From: Chitinophagales bacterium
GTDB lineage: Bacteria > Bacteroidota > Bacteroidia > Chitinophagales > Chitinophagaceae
NCBI GenBank assembly: GCA_013297995.1
Contig: JAAFJB010000015.1
Location: 1 to 54,008 of the forward strand
DNA length: 54,008 bases
Reading direction: 5' to 3'
Shown: piece after piece, positions 44,719 to 53,246 of the stretch
Numbering within the stretch: the stretch's first letter is position 1
Layout of the letters: every line of letters begins with the position of its first letter
Position numbers and translations under genes: made by a program
Notes under the pieces: model-generated
What the model was told of the DNA's origin: nothing
Database searches by the model: none
What the model saw: only the letters and a program-made list of their open reading frames with translations

Positions 44719-45191
44719 AAGATTTTTTCTTTGATTTCATTTGGTATGCCACCGCCATTATCTGATATAATTATTTCTATGGTGTTTGCTTGTTTACGTG
44801 TTGAGATACTTACCATTGGAAAGTACTCTTCGTCAGGTCGTCTGATCGTTGGGTCGTCTCCGTTCTGACGCTTCGACGTTCCGACTTCTTGACGACCAGA
44901 TTTCAGATTGAAGATTTCAGATTGCTTCGCTACTGCGAAGAAAGCATTATTAATAATATTCAACACCACACGTCCGATATCCTGTGGTACCACATTCACT
45001 TTTGGCAGGTTGGGGTCTAAATGTGTTTCAAATTGCGCATTAAAGCTCTTGTCTTTTGCGCGGTAGCCATGATAAGCCAATCGTAAATACTCATCACACA
45101 ATGCATTAATGTCGGTTGGTTCTTTTTGTCCGCTTGAAGTTCGGCTATGTTGCAACATGCCCTTTACAATATCTGCTGCACGTTTACCGTG
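44719..45191. repeat. 473-bp exact repeat, copy in kinase 4
   Basis: Identical to 39411-39883 in kinase 2 (constant offset 5308). It ends at the same base as the first copy of the 127-bp tandem duplication. Confidence 0.9.
44831..44897. repeat. In-frame GTCGTC-type repeat inside kinase 4
   Basis: Same as 39523-39589, as part of the larger exact repeat; encodes the linker VGTSKRQNGDDPTIRRPD between the N and G1 boxes. Confidence 0.6.
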
Positions 45192-45318
45192 AGCCATGAT
45201 AAGCCAATCGTAAATACTCATCACACAATGCATTAATGTCGGTTGGTTCTTTTTGTCCGCTTGAAGTTCGGCTATGTTGCAACATGCCCTTTACAATATC
45301 TGCTGCACGTTTACCGTG
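45065..45318. repeat. 127-bp exact tandem duplication breaking kinase 4
   Basis: Copy one is 45065-45191 and copy two 45192-45318; I compared them base by base and found no difference. 127 is not a multiple of three, so the duplication shifts the frame and splits the kinase. The junction coincides with the end of the 473-bp repeat, and the base after copy two (A at 45319) is where kinases 2 and 4 first differ. This is what two contigs joined without removing a k=127 overlap would look like. Confidence 0.9.
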
Positions 45319-48300
45319 ATGGTTTATTTTTTCAAGATTCTGAACTACATCATTTGCAATAGCTTTTACTTCTTCTGTATTTCCTTTATCAACTTCATCA
45401 ACCATTTCCTTTATTAACTCCCCACTCACTTCACTAAAATTATTCACAAAATTCAACGGGTTTTGTATTTCATGGGCAATGCCTGCGGTGAGTTCTCCCA
45501 AGCTGGCCATTTTTTCTGATTGAATGAGTTGGCGTTGGGTAGATTTTAAATCTTCTAATGATTGCTTTAACTCACTGGTTCTTTCTTCTACTTTATGTTG
45601 CAACACTTCTTTTTCTTTTCTTAATCTGCTTTCTCTCCAAAGGCTAAATATTCTTAATGCTCCTAAAAACAACAAGGCATAAATGGTATATGCCCACCAT
45701 GTTTTCCACCAAGGTGGTAAAATGGTAAATGCATAATCAAAAGATTTACTCCATTCACCGCTTTCGCCAATAGCCCTTACCTGAAAAACAAATTTTCCAT
45801 CGGGCAGGTTGCGATAATCGGCCAGGGTTTCTGTAGTGGGGTTGCTCCATTTATTATCTAAACCCAGCAAACGAAAACTGTATTTTATTTTAGTGGGTGC
45901 ATGCCAATCCATAGCTGAGTATTGAAAGCCAAGGTGATTTTGATTGGATGGAATTTTGGGGTTGATGGGATAATTCTCATACAACTGCACACTATCAAAT
46001 TGTATTTTTTGAATGCTGCTGTCTGATGAATTTAGATAAGCAGGCAATGCTTCATTAATGTACAATTGCCGGAGGCTCACAACAGGTGGTTGTTGCGATG
46101 GTTTATAAGCATCTTTCATCATTTTATTTACACCACCACCATAAGTAGGTATCCAAAGATTGCCATCCTTGTCTTCTGCCGCTCTACCTAAAACATTATT
46201 GGATAGTCCTTCGGCTGTGGTAAAATTTAGAAAGGGTGAACCTGTCCTGAGCGAAGCCGAAGGATCGTACTTACTCAACCCATTTCTTGTTGTTATCCAT
46301 AAAACGCCTGCTTTATCTTCAACTATTGACCCCCCAAAAATATTACCAACTAATCCTTGTGCTGAGGTAAAATGTGTGAAGGTTCCCGTATGGCCTTGTT
46401 TGGATGGCTCGTACCTGATTAGCCCGTTACTTACAGTAAACCAGAGAGAACCATTTTTATCTGCCAAAGTGCTGGTAACACCGCTCGGTAGCCCTTCGGC
46501 TGCGGTATAGTGAACAAAAGTACCAGACTGTCCATCAGCTGCAGGTGTATATTTGGTTACACCAAGACCTCCTCCACTAAACCAAATGTTTCCTGATTTA
46601 TCTTCCCTTATTGAATTTGTAGCTCGGTGGATGTAACCTTCTGTTTCTGTAAAATGAAAAAAAGCTACCGGCTTTCCCTCTTTTGCCGGTTCGTAACGGG
46701 TAATGCCTCCGCCATTTCCACCAAACCACAAATGCCCCCTGCTGTCTTGCAAAATAGGCCGCACATCGGGTACGGAAATCCCTTCAGCCGTTCCAAAACT
46801 GTAATAAGACTTGCCATCATATTTTATTAACCCTCGTGTAGTACCAAACCAATGATTTCCTTCCTTATCTTCATAAATTCCAAAAGAATAAGTGAAGGGA
46901 TATTGAGTAATATTTTTCGTTTGCCCGGCTTCGTTATACTTGTTGATGGCTGTAATTGAACTGAACCATAAGTTATCTTTACTATCCCTATTGGCACTGA
47001 TAATAAAATTATCGGCAAGCCCATCTGCCTTGGTATAATGTTGAAAATGGCTTGTATTTATCCGGTTTGCCCCCGCCCCAATGGTACTAATCCAAAGCTG
47101 ACCAGACCTGTCTTCCATAATGCCATTTTGGGGAATCAAATTAAATGAAAGTCCCTCTGCCTCTGAAATATTAATAAACTGTTTTCCATCATAACTGAAT
47201 ACACCACTTCGTCTTGTGCCGAACCAGATATGACCAGATTTATCTTGTAAGATAGCCATAACATTGTTATTGGAAAGTCCATTGGTTGAGGAAAACTGAA
47301 AAGGGAAATTAATGAAGGTATTGCCCTCTAATTTACTTGCCCCACCATTGGTGCCAAACCAATGAGCACCTGCTTTGTCTTGCATGATGCATTCTACAGT
47401 ATCATTTGCCAGCCCTTGTTTTGTGGTGAAATGAATGAAAGACTTACCATCAAATTTATTTACGCCACCTCCCTTTGTAGTGAACCACAGGTTGCCAGCC
47501 TTGTCTTCCAGTACAGATGAAACATCGTTATTAGAGAGCCCTTCATTGGTAGTATAGTTTGTTAAGGTTACACCGGCATTGTTTTTAGATGGTTCCAGTT
47601 TGCTCACTCCACCATTGGTAGCAAACCAAATATTACCCGCCTTATCCTCTATGATTTTCCAAACCCAGTCTCCTGCAAGTCCTTCGGTTTTGCTATAGGT
47701 GGTGAAGGTTTTGCCATCAAAGTGGCTTACCCCGCTGCGAATATGACCAAACCAAAAATTGCCTTTACTGTCTTGAAAAATAGAACGAATATCATTGTGC
47801 AAAAGCCCATTCTCCGTTCTATAAACAACAAAAGATTTACCATCATAACGGCTCACCCCACCACCACTAGTGCCTATCCAGAGATAGCCGTCTTTATCTT
47901 GTAACATGGCACCAATAAATTGGTTTTGCAGGCCCTGGTCTATATTCAATTGCTGTATATCGTACCTGGCATTTTCATTAATTCGCAGTGGCAGGGCAGG
48001 GTTTATTTTGGGAGAAAATAGCTTTGCTGTTTTGCCTTTTATTGTAAAGGGTTTACCTGTTGGCGTAGTGCCGCCCAGCAGGTTTTGTATGGTGTAACCC
48101 TGTGGGCTGTTTGTGGCATTGTGTTTGGTGAGTTTGTTTTCATCCACCGTTGTTTTTTGCAAATTTTCCGGTGCAGGATAAATATTATCCATTGGTTTAA
48201 TGTTGCTCACTTTAGGAGTTACCTGCAGCAGTTTTGGCTTGGCAATACTATCCATATTTAGTCTTTTGCCAATGGCAGGTATGGGTATGCCGGTAGGTAT

Positions 48301-48564
48301 GGTTTTACCATCAACAGTAATGATAGGTTCTACCGCCCTGCCTGTTACCACATTTACATTGTAGCCACCCTTGGGGTTGGCTTCCCAGCTTTTGGGTGGG
48401 GTGTAGAGTGATGGTGGTGCCGTGCCATCATCTTTGGGGGTGCTGTTGCAGGCGGCTAATAAGAATAGTGGGAAGAAAAATTTTAAATTCCATAATTTTC
48501 TTACTATTTTATGCAATGCTGTAAATATATGCTGCTGATGCGATAGTGCAAGTGGTATGTTCAT
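45184..48564 (-). CDS. Two-component propeller sensor histidine kinase lipoprotein (array kinase 4, truncated as read)
   Basis: 1126 residues as read; 1290 if the 127-bp duplication is removed. Lipobox LLAAC with Cys39. Residues about 200-810 hold many 'GL..N.V....D..G.LWFGT.GGV' two-component propeller blades; a Y_Y_Y domain follows (about 880-940, '[13 protein letters not shown]'); a membrane segment at about 948-971; coiled coil; phospho-acceptor His1031. This is the layout of hybrid two-component sensors of polysaccharide use, but without their receiver and AraC-type domains. As read, it ends at [13 protein letters not shown], losing the ATPase domain. An in-frame short repeat sits at 46241-46266. 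Confidence 0.85.
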   Translation of the reverse strand: MNIPLALSHQQHIFTALHKIVRKLWNLKFFFPLFLLAACNSTPKDDGTAPPSLYTPPKSWEANPKGGYNVNVVTGRAVEPIITVDGKTIPTGIPIPAIGKRLNMDSIAKPKLLQVTPKVSNIKPMDNIYPAPENLQKTTVDENKLTKHNATNSPQGYTIQNLLGGTTPTGKPFTIKGKTAKLFSPKINPALPLRINENARYDIQQLNIDQGLQNQFIGAMLQDKDGYLWIGTSGGGVSRYDGKSFVVYRTENGLLHNDIRSIFQDSKGNFWFGHIRSGVSHFDGKTFTTYSKTEGLAGDWVWKIIEDKAGNIWFATNGGVSKLEPSKNNAGVTLTNYTTNEGLSNNDVSSVLEDKAGNLWFTTKGGGVNKFDGKSFIHFTTKQGLANDTVECIMQDKAGAHWFGTNGGASKLEGNTFINFPFQFSSTNGLSNNNVMAILQDKSGHIWFGTRRSGVFSYDGKQFINISEAEGLSFNLIPQNGIMEDRSGQLWISTIGAGANRINTSHFQHYTKADGLADNFIISANRDSKDNLWFSSITAINKYNEAGQTKNITQYPFTYSFGIYEDKEGNHWFGTTRGLIKYDGKSYYSFGTAEGISVPDVRPILQDSRGHLWFGGNGGGITRYEPAKEGKPVAFFHFTETEGYIHRATNSIREDKSGNIWFSGGGLGVTKYTPAADGQSGTFVHYTAAEGLPSGVTSTLADKNGSLWFTVSNGLIRYEPSKQGHTGTFTHFTSAQGLVGNIFGGSIVEDKAGVLWITTRNGLSKYDPSASLRTGSPFLNFTTAEGLSNNVLGRAAEDKDGNLWIPTYGGGVNKMMKDAYKPSQQPPVVSLRQLYINEALPAYLNSSDSSIQKIQFDSVQLYENYPINPKIPSNQNHLGFQYSAMDWHAPTKIKYSFRLLGLDNKWSNPTTETLADYRNLPDGKFVFQVRAIGESGEWSKSFDYAFTILPPWWKTWWAYTIYALLFLGALRIFSLWRESRLRKEKEVLQHKVEERTSELKQSLEDLKSTQRQLIQSEKMASLGELTAGIAHEIQNPLNFVNNFSEVSGELIKEMVDEVDKGNTEEVKAIANDVVQNLEKINHHGKRAADIVKGMLQHSRTSSGQKEPTDINALCDEYLRLAYHGSR
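46241..46266. repeat. Short dispersed repeat inside a propeller blade
   Basis: CCTGTCCTGAGCGAAGCCGA followed by AGGATC. On the other strand it encodes DPSASLRTG in kinase 4, in place of the '[10 protein letters not shown]'-type link of sibling blades. The core (CCTTCGGCTTCGCTCAGGA) is a repeat that I recall from many bacterial assemblies, where it reads PVLSEAEG in another frame. Confidence 0.6.
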
Positions 48565-48697
48565 ATTTCAATGTATATATACCGAACCAATGGCTCTTTG
48601 TTTATTACTTTATTTCTTTTTACTTACTGAAGTACGCCGCTTCAAAATTTAATCATAGCTATCTATCTACTCGCAAACAGCTATGCATGGTAGATAT
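48565..48697. other. Spacer between kinases 5 and 4
   Basis: 133 bases, the widest gap in the array apart from the 44.4 kb remnant region. It holds a weak hairpin (TATCTAC 48664-48670 with GTAGATA 48690-48696) close behind the kinase 5 stop and could contain a separate promoter for kinase 4. I see no gene. Confidence 0.4.
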
Positions 48698-50062
48698 TTA
48701 CACCGGCAATGAAACCATAAATTCGCTACCCACTCCTTCTTTCGTCTCCACTTTTAACTCCCCACCATGTGCTTTCACCATATCATAACTCAAACTCAAT
48801 CCCAATCCAGTTCCCTGCCCCGTAGGTTTGGTAGTAAAAAAGGGTTGGAAAATTTTGTCTTTGATGGAATCGGGAATACCATTGCCGTTATCGGATATTA
48901 CTATTTCAATCTTATTTTCTTTTTTGCTGGTTGATATGCTTACCAATGGAGTGTATACTTCCAACGTACCTAATATTTGATCTTGACGTTGCTTCACCAC
49001 ATAAAACGCATTCGTAATTAAATTCAATATCACTCTTCCAATATCTTGTGGAATGATATTGATCTTGCCAATGCTTTCATCAAAATTGGTTTTCATGGTG
49101 GCGTTAAAACTTTTATCTTTTGCTCTTAACCCATGATAAGCCAATCGTAAATATTCATCTGCCAATGCATTTATATCAGTGAGTTCTTTTTGCCCTGACG
49201 ATGTTCTGCTATGTTGCAACATCCCCTTTACAATATCTGCAGCCCGTTTACCATGATGATTTATTTTCATCATATTTTCAGAAATATCTTTCAGCAAATC
49301 ATTCTCAAGTGCTTCATCTCTTTCGCCTAGGGCCTTCCCTCTTTCATCTTGTATCTCTTTAATCATCTCTGTACTCACTTCACTAAAATTATTCACAAAA
49401 TTCAACGGGTTTTGTATTTCATGCGCAATGCCTGCAGTGAGTTCACCAAGACTTGCCATTTTTTCTGATTGAATCAATTGCTTTTGGGTATTCAGCAGTT
49501 CTGCTAACGTATGCTCTAGTTCAATTTTTTGAGCAGTTAATGCTGCCGTTCTTTCAACAACTTGTATTTCTAACTCAGCTTTTAATTTTTCGGTAAGTTG
49601 TAGTTCTTTTTCTTGCTCCTCTAGTTTAACCCGAGATTTTTCAAGTGCCTTGCTTTGTTTATTATTAAAAAACAACAATCCCCCTAGCCAAATAAATCCT
49701 ATAATTGCGGCATTATCAATAAAATTTGACCAATTTTTATACCCTAGAGGGGAAAAATTTTCTATTATTTTTTCTACAAACGAAATAATTACAATTGGAA
49801 TTACTGCGTATACAACAGTTACCACTGGTTTAAATATCCGCTGCTTCAATAATAAAAAAAACAACGAAAATAAAAAGCAGTAAGACAGTAAGGAAATATA
49901 AAACCTCAATTGATCAGACAAAGCTTCAGCAATTATTAGTCCGATTGCAATATACACACCCATTTTAAAATAATAATCCCACTTAGGCAAGGGCTTAATG
50001 ATTCGAATTTTTTTTCTTGAATATGCAAATAAACAAAGCAATACTATGGATGGTACAAACAT
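48698..50062 (-). CDS. Multi-TM sensor histidine kinase (array kinase 5)
   Basis: 454 residues. Four or five membrane segments in the first 135 residues with no clear extracellular domain, a coiled coil at about 135-190 ('EKSRVKLEEQEKELQLTEKL'), then the shared core: His214, N-box 'DIGRVILNLITNAFYVV', G1 DNGNGIP, G2 'GTGLGLSLSYDMVKAHGG' (Met instead of Ile, unlike the siblings). No in-frame repeat. The ATG at 50062 is the first in frame, but the frame is open for 14 more codons upstream with hydrophobic content (PPLNLIH), so a non-ATG start further up is possible. It is the first gene of the array. Confidence 0.85.
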   Translation of the reverse strand: MFVPSIVLLCLFAYSRKKIRIIKPLPKWDYYFKMGVYIAIGLIIAEALSDQLRFYISLLSYCFLFSLFFLLLKQRIFKPVVTVVYAVIPIVIISFVEKIIENFSPLGYKNWSNFIDNAAIIGFIWLGGLLFFNNKQSKALEKSRVKLEEQEKELQLTEKLKAELEIQVVERTAALTAQKIELEHTLAELLNTQKQLIQSEKMASLGELTAGIAHEIQNPLNFVNNFSEVSTEMIKEIQDERGKALGERDEALENDLLKDISENMMKINHHGKRAADIVKGMLQHSRTSSGQKELTDINALADEYLRLAYHGLRAKDKSFNATMKTNFDESIGKINIIPQDIGRVILNLITNAFYVVKQRQDQILGTLEVYTPLVSISTSKKENKIEIVISDNGNGIPDSIKDKIFQPFFTTKPTGQGTGLGLSLSYDMVKAHGGELKVETKEGVGSEFMVSLPV

Positions 50063-50114
50063 ATGTATAAGATTAAGAGGGGGTACTCTATGAAAAAAAA
50101 TGAATTATTGTATA

Positions 50115-51566
50115 TTAATGAACATGCCTTCTTTTAACAATTCCTCCTGAAGTTTCTTTAATGGTACTTGCAAACACAAATGCATTAGGATCCACATCAG
50201 CCACCATATTCTTTAACTTCCGAATTTCTAAACGAGTGATGATGGTAAAAATAATATCACAATCGTCGTGTACATCAAACTTACCCGGCAGGTATCCCCT
50301 CTCCCCTTTATATACTGTAATTCCTCGCCCCAATTCATTCACCAACTTGTGTTTTAATTCTTCACTCTTTCCTGATATAATGGTAACACCCGTATAAGCT
50401 TGAATGCCTTCAATTACATAATCAATTGTTTTTGAAGCGGTAAAATAAGTGAGCATAGAATACAATGCTGTTTGAGGGCCAAATTCAAATGCCGCCAAAC
50501 TAAAAATGATGATATTTAAACCGAGAATAATTTCACTAATAGTAAAGCTAGATCTCCTTAGTGTGTACAATGCCAATACCTCAATTCCATCAACAGCACA
50601 GCCCCCTCGCATGGTTAATCCAATTCCCAATCCCAAAAAGAAACCACCAAAAACTGACACCAATAATTTATCGTCTGTTACCACAGGAAAATTGGGGTAC
50701 AATAAACAAACGCCCAATAAAGCAATACAGAAGAAAGATTTTATGGCAAAACCCCTATTCACCGCATAAGCCGCCATAATTACAAACGGAATATTGGCTA
50801 ATACAATTACATAAGCCAAATTAAAATGATACAATTCGTGAATCAACAGTGAAATACCTGTAATGCCCCCATCAAAAAATTTATTGGGCACTAAGAATCC
50901 CTTCAATGCAAATGCGGTAATTATTACACCCGCAATAAGTACTAATACGTCAATCAATGTAGATTCATGATGCTTAATGGTATGGGCACTTTCTGTATTT
51001 GCTTCTAACACTATCTGGTTCTTTTTTTGTTTATTAAATAATTTTTCCTGTGCTGATTTTGTAAAATATTTATGAGAAGATAAAAAAGCAATCTGCTGCC
51101 TTTGCCAATCCATTTTATCTTTCACCATTTCCTGTGCCATAAATTCAGTATATAATTTTTGTGAAAAAATTCCATAATCATCAGTGCCCAAATAATACAA
51201 ATCGGCATCACAAAGTATTTGTGCTAATATATTGGTAGGGCATTGTGGAATTTTAGTAGCCCTAATCAAGTCCTGAATTTGCAGAATCTCATCAGCAGTA
51301 TAGTCAAACTGAGGAAGTATTTCACCCGCATACTTGCAAGAAACTTCTTCGTGACCATTATAAATATCTATAAATCCTGCATCATGAAATGAAGCGGCTG
51401 TTTTAAGTAATGCTAAATCGTTTTCACCTATTCCCTCCAATTCAGCCAGCTCAATTGTGTGTTTCAATACTGCTTGGGTGTGGTTAATATTGTGGTAAAC
51501 CAAGGAACTGGGTAATTCTTTCTTTAGTTTTTCAATGATAAAATTAATTGCCGCTTCAACTTGCAT
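50115..51566 (-). CDS. HD-domain phosphohydrolase fused to a YitT-type membrane protein
   Basis: 483 residues from the ATG at 51566. Residues 1-185 form an HD domain: H29 in YHNINH, the HD pair H61-D62 in ASFHDAGF, and D120 in LCDADL, a complete metal site. Residues about 200-390 are a YitT/DUF161 membrane region with five or six helices ('KFFDGGITGISLLIHELY', 'GGCAVDGIEVLALYTLRRSS'). Residues about 395-475 are the DUF2179 cytosolic domain ending 'NAFVFASTIKETSGG'. The YitT part alone is common; the HD fusion is unusual. The HD family cleaves phosphoesters, often of nucleotides; the substrate is unknown. Confidence 0.83.
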   Translation of the reverse strand: MQVEAAINFIIEKLKKELPSSLVYHNINHTQAVLKHTIELAELEGIGENDLALLKTAASFHDAGFIDIYNGHEEVSCKYAGEILPQFDYTADEILQIQDLIRATKIPQCPTNILAQILCDADLYYLGTDDYGIFSQKLYTEFMAQEMVKDKMDWQRQQIAFLSSHKYFTKSAQEKLFNKQKKNQIVLEANTESAHTIKHHESTLIDVLVLIAGVIITAFALKGFLVPNKFFDGGITGISLLIHELYHFNLAYVIVLANIPFVIMAAYAVNRGFAIKSFFCIALLGVCLLYPNFPVVTDDKLLVSVFGGFFLGLGIGLTMRGGCAVDGIEVLALYTLRRSSFTISEIILGLNIIIFSLAAFEFGPQTALYSMLTYFTASKTIDYVIEGIQAYTGVTIISGKSEELKHKLVNELGRGITVYKGERGYLPGKFDVHDDCDIIFTIITRLEIRKLKNMVADVDPNAFVFASTIKETSGGIVKRRHVH

Positions 51567-51614
51567 ATATATTATAAAATTTTGATGACCCAAAATAGGG
51601 ATAAAATACACCAT

Positions 51615-51891
51615 TTAAAGATAATGGATTAATTGAACTATGCTAATGTTTTGTGCAGAATCATATTGTAAATTTAAAGCTATAAAATCTAGTAAACTTA
51701 TGTATTTCAACCAGTTATAAACTAAACCTGTACAAGAATTTGTTCTCTAAACCGCTTTTTATAGAATATTCTTTATCTTTCCGCCCCAATTGATTGCAAA
51801 GCATGAAATGAGCGGTAACAAATTTTGTTACCAACCTTATAATATTGTTGGTTCGTTCCATGCCATATTTGAAATCAATAAAAGTTAACGC
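51615..51891. other. Intergenic region upstream of accD
   Basis: 277 bases between the divergent HD-YitT and accD genes. It holds a perfect 9-bp palindrome, GGTAACAAA-T-TTTGTTACC (51814-51832), overlapped by a second, looser pairing CCAAC (51831-51835) with GTTGG (51847-51851). No convincing promoter pair was found. The palindrome could be an operator. Confidence 0.45.
51814..51832. promoter_or_regulatory. Palindrome upstream of accD, possible operator
   Basis: GGTAACAAA and TTTGTTACC around one T, 59 nt before the accD start. The symmetry and length fit a dimeric regulator site. No regulator gene is nearby, so the binder is unknown. Confidence 0.35.
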
Positions 51892-52815
51892 ATGAAAAAA
51901 GACCGTGAAGAAGATATAGAATTGAATTTAGCAGGTGCAGATGAACCCCAACTTACGGAAGCTGGCAAATCGCGATGGTTTACTCGTAAACGCAAGGGCA
52001 TATTAACTTCTACTGCCGATAAAAAAGAAACCCCCGAGGGTTTATGGAATAAATGTCCTGAATGTAGTTTAATCTGTACCACTACTGAATTAAAGGAAAA
52101 TTTGTTTGTCTGCCCCAAGTGTAACCACCACCATCGAATTGGCAGTGAAGAGTACTACGATATTATTTTCGATAATGGTGAATACCAAGAATTATTTGAT
52201 ACAATTAAAAGTAAAGACTTCCTAGGATTCACTGATTTAAAACCTTATCAAAAGCGGTTGGATGATATTCATTCAAAAACCGACTTAAAAGATTCTATGC
52301 GTGTAGCTGTTGGCAAAGCCAATGGGGAAGGATTGGTTATTGCTTGTATGGACTTTGAATTTATTGGTGGCTCGCTTGGAAGTGTGATGGGCGAAAAATT
52401 CAGTCGCGCTGTAGACTATTGCATCCAGCACAAACTCCCCTATTTAGTAATCAGTAAAAGTGGCGGAGCCCGAATGATGGAGAGTGCTTTCAGCTTGATG
52501 CAGTTGGCAAAAACCAGTGGTAAACTTTCTCAATTGAGTGATGCGCAATTGCCTTATTTTTCTTTGCTCACCGATCCTACTTTTGGCGGCATCTCTGCTA
52601 GTTTTGGTATGTTGGGCGATTTGAATATTGCTGAACCCGGTGCACTGATTGGATTTGCTGGGCCAAGGGTGATTAAAGAAACCATCAAGAAAGACCTTCC
52701 TGCTGGATTTCAACGAAGTGAATTTTTACTAGAACATGGTTTTCTAGATTTTATTATTGATAGAAAAAATCTCAAAGATAAACTGGCACAGTTGGTGCAA
52801 CTTTTCCGCAATTGA
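51892..52815 (+). CDS. accD: Acetyl-CoA carboxylase carboxyltransferase subunit beta
   Basis: Transfers the carboxyl group from biotin to acetyl-CoA in fatty acid synthesis. 307 residues. The zinc ribbon uses C55, C58, C74 and C77 (CPEC...CPKC). The carboxyltransferase core has 'GKANGEGLVIACMDFEFIGG' and 'SKSGGARMMESAFSLMQ'. Compared with the usual start (a few residues before W-F-x-R-x-K-K-G-I) it has about 28 extra, mostly acidic residues at the N-terminus. smpB follows with its ATG 2 nt after the stop. Confidence 0.95.
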   Translation: MKKDREEDIELNLAGADEPQLTEAGKSRWFTRKRKGILTSTADKKETPEGLWNKCPECSLICTTTELKENLFVCPKCNHHHRIGSEEYYDIIFDNGEYQELFDTIKSKDFLGFTDLKPYQKRLDDIHSKTDLKDSMRVAVGKANGEGLVIACMDFEFIGGSLGSVMGEKFSRAVDYCIQHKLPYLVISKSGGARMMESAFSLMQLAKTSGKLSQLSDAQLPYFSLLTDPTFGGISASFGMLGDLNIAEPGALIGFAGPRVIKETIKKDLPAGFQRSEFLLEHGFLDFIIDRKNLKDKLAQLVQLFRN

Positions 52816-52817
52816 GT

Positions 52818-53246
52818 ATGAACAATCGTCAAGCCTATTACAACTACCACATAGAAGATAAATATGAGGCAGGCATTGTTTTGCTGGGTACTGAAGTAAA
52901 ATCTATCCGGGAAGGAAAACTAAGTTTTAATGATGCTTTTTGTATGCTTGATGCAGGAGAACTTTGGGTTAGGGGTTTATTTATTGCATCTTATTCTCAT
53001 GGCACAGTAAATAACCATATTGAAGTGCACGATAGAAAACTGTTGCTTAATAAACGTGAAATAAAGAAACTGCAGATTAAATTAAAAGACAAAGGCTATA
53101 CCATTATTCCGCTAAAAGTTTTCTTCAATACCAAGCGATTTGTAAAAGTAGAAATCGGTTTGGCGCGTGGTAAGAAACTACACGACAAGCGTGAAACCAT
53201 TAAGAACAGAGATATAGCCAAAGAAATAAAAAAGCATTTGGGTTAA
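52818..53246 (+). CDS. smpB: SsrA-binding protein SmpB
   Basis: Delivers tmRNA to stalled ribosomes. 142 residues from the ATG at 52818; the TTG at 52812 overlaps the accD stop and is less likely. Family signatures: 'RQAYYNYHIEDKYEAGIVLL' at the start, 'GTEVKSIREGKLSFNDAF' and a C-terminal Lys-rich tail with 'LARGKKLHDKRETIKNRD'. Its end overlaps the convergent agmatine deiminase gene by 4 nt. Confidence 0.96.
   Translation: MNNRQAYYNYHIEDKYEAGIVLLGTEVKSIREGKLSFNDAFCMLDAGELWVRGLFIASYSHGTVNNHIEVHDRKLLLNKREIKKLQIKLKDKGYTIIPLKVFFNTKRFVKVEIGLARGKKLHDKRETIKNRDIAKEIKKHLG

Larger units (their letters stand above)
44565..45191 (-). pseudogene. C-terminal ATPase part of array kinase 4, out of frame with its N-terminal part
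   Basis: From 45191 down to the TAA at 44565 this frame encodes 208 residues of kinase core: [16 protein letters not shown] onward, N-box 'DIGRVVLNIINNAFFAV', G1 DNGGGIP and G2 'GTGLGLSLSYDIVKAHGG', ending FIISLPVV. There is no natural start; the frame also stays open up to 45233 but only by reading the duplicated segment out of frame. If one 127-bp copy is removed, this part joins the frame of 45184-48564 at [11 protein letters not shown]. It should be treated as the second half of that gene. Confidence 0.85.

Noticed and set aside
44565..45233. A separate 222-residue kinase-like gene
   Set aside because: It has no natural start; its first 14 residues are the duplicated segment read out of frame. 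It is the tail of kinase 4.
46160..46510. Plus-strand 116-residue reading frame
   Set aside because: It is the complement of the propeller blades of kinase 4; its PVLSEAEG text comes from the short dispersed repeat.
45184..48564. Hybrid two-component system (HTCS) with AraC output
   Set aside because: The propeller and Y_Y_Y input fit, but even with the frame restored there is no receiver and no DNA-binding domain.
34242..50062. CRISPR array or other regular repeat array
   Set aside because: The repeats here are paralogous kinase cores and dispersed short elements; there are no evenly spaced repeats with unique spacers anywhere in the window.
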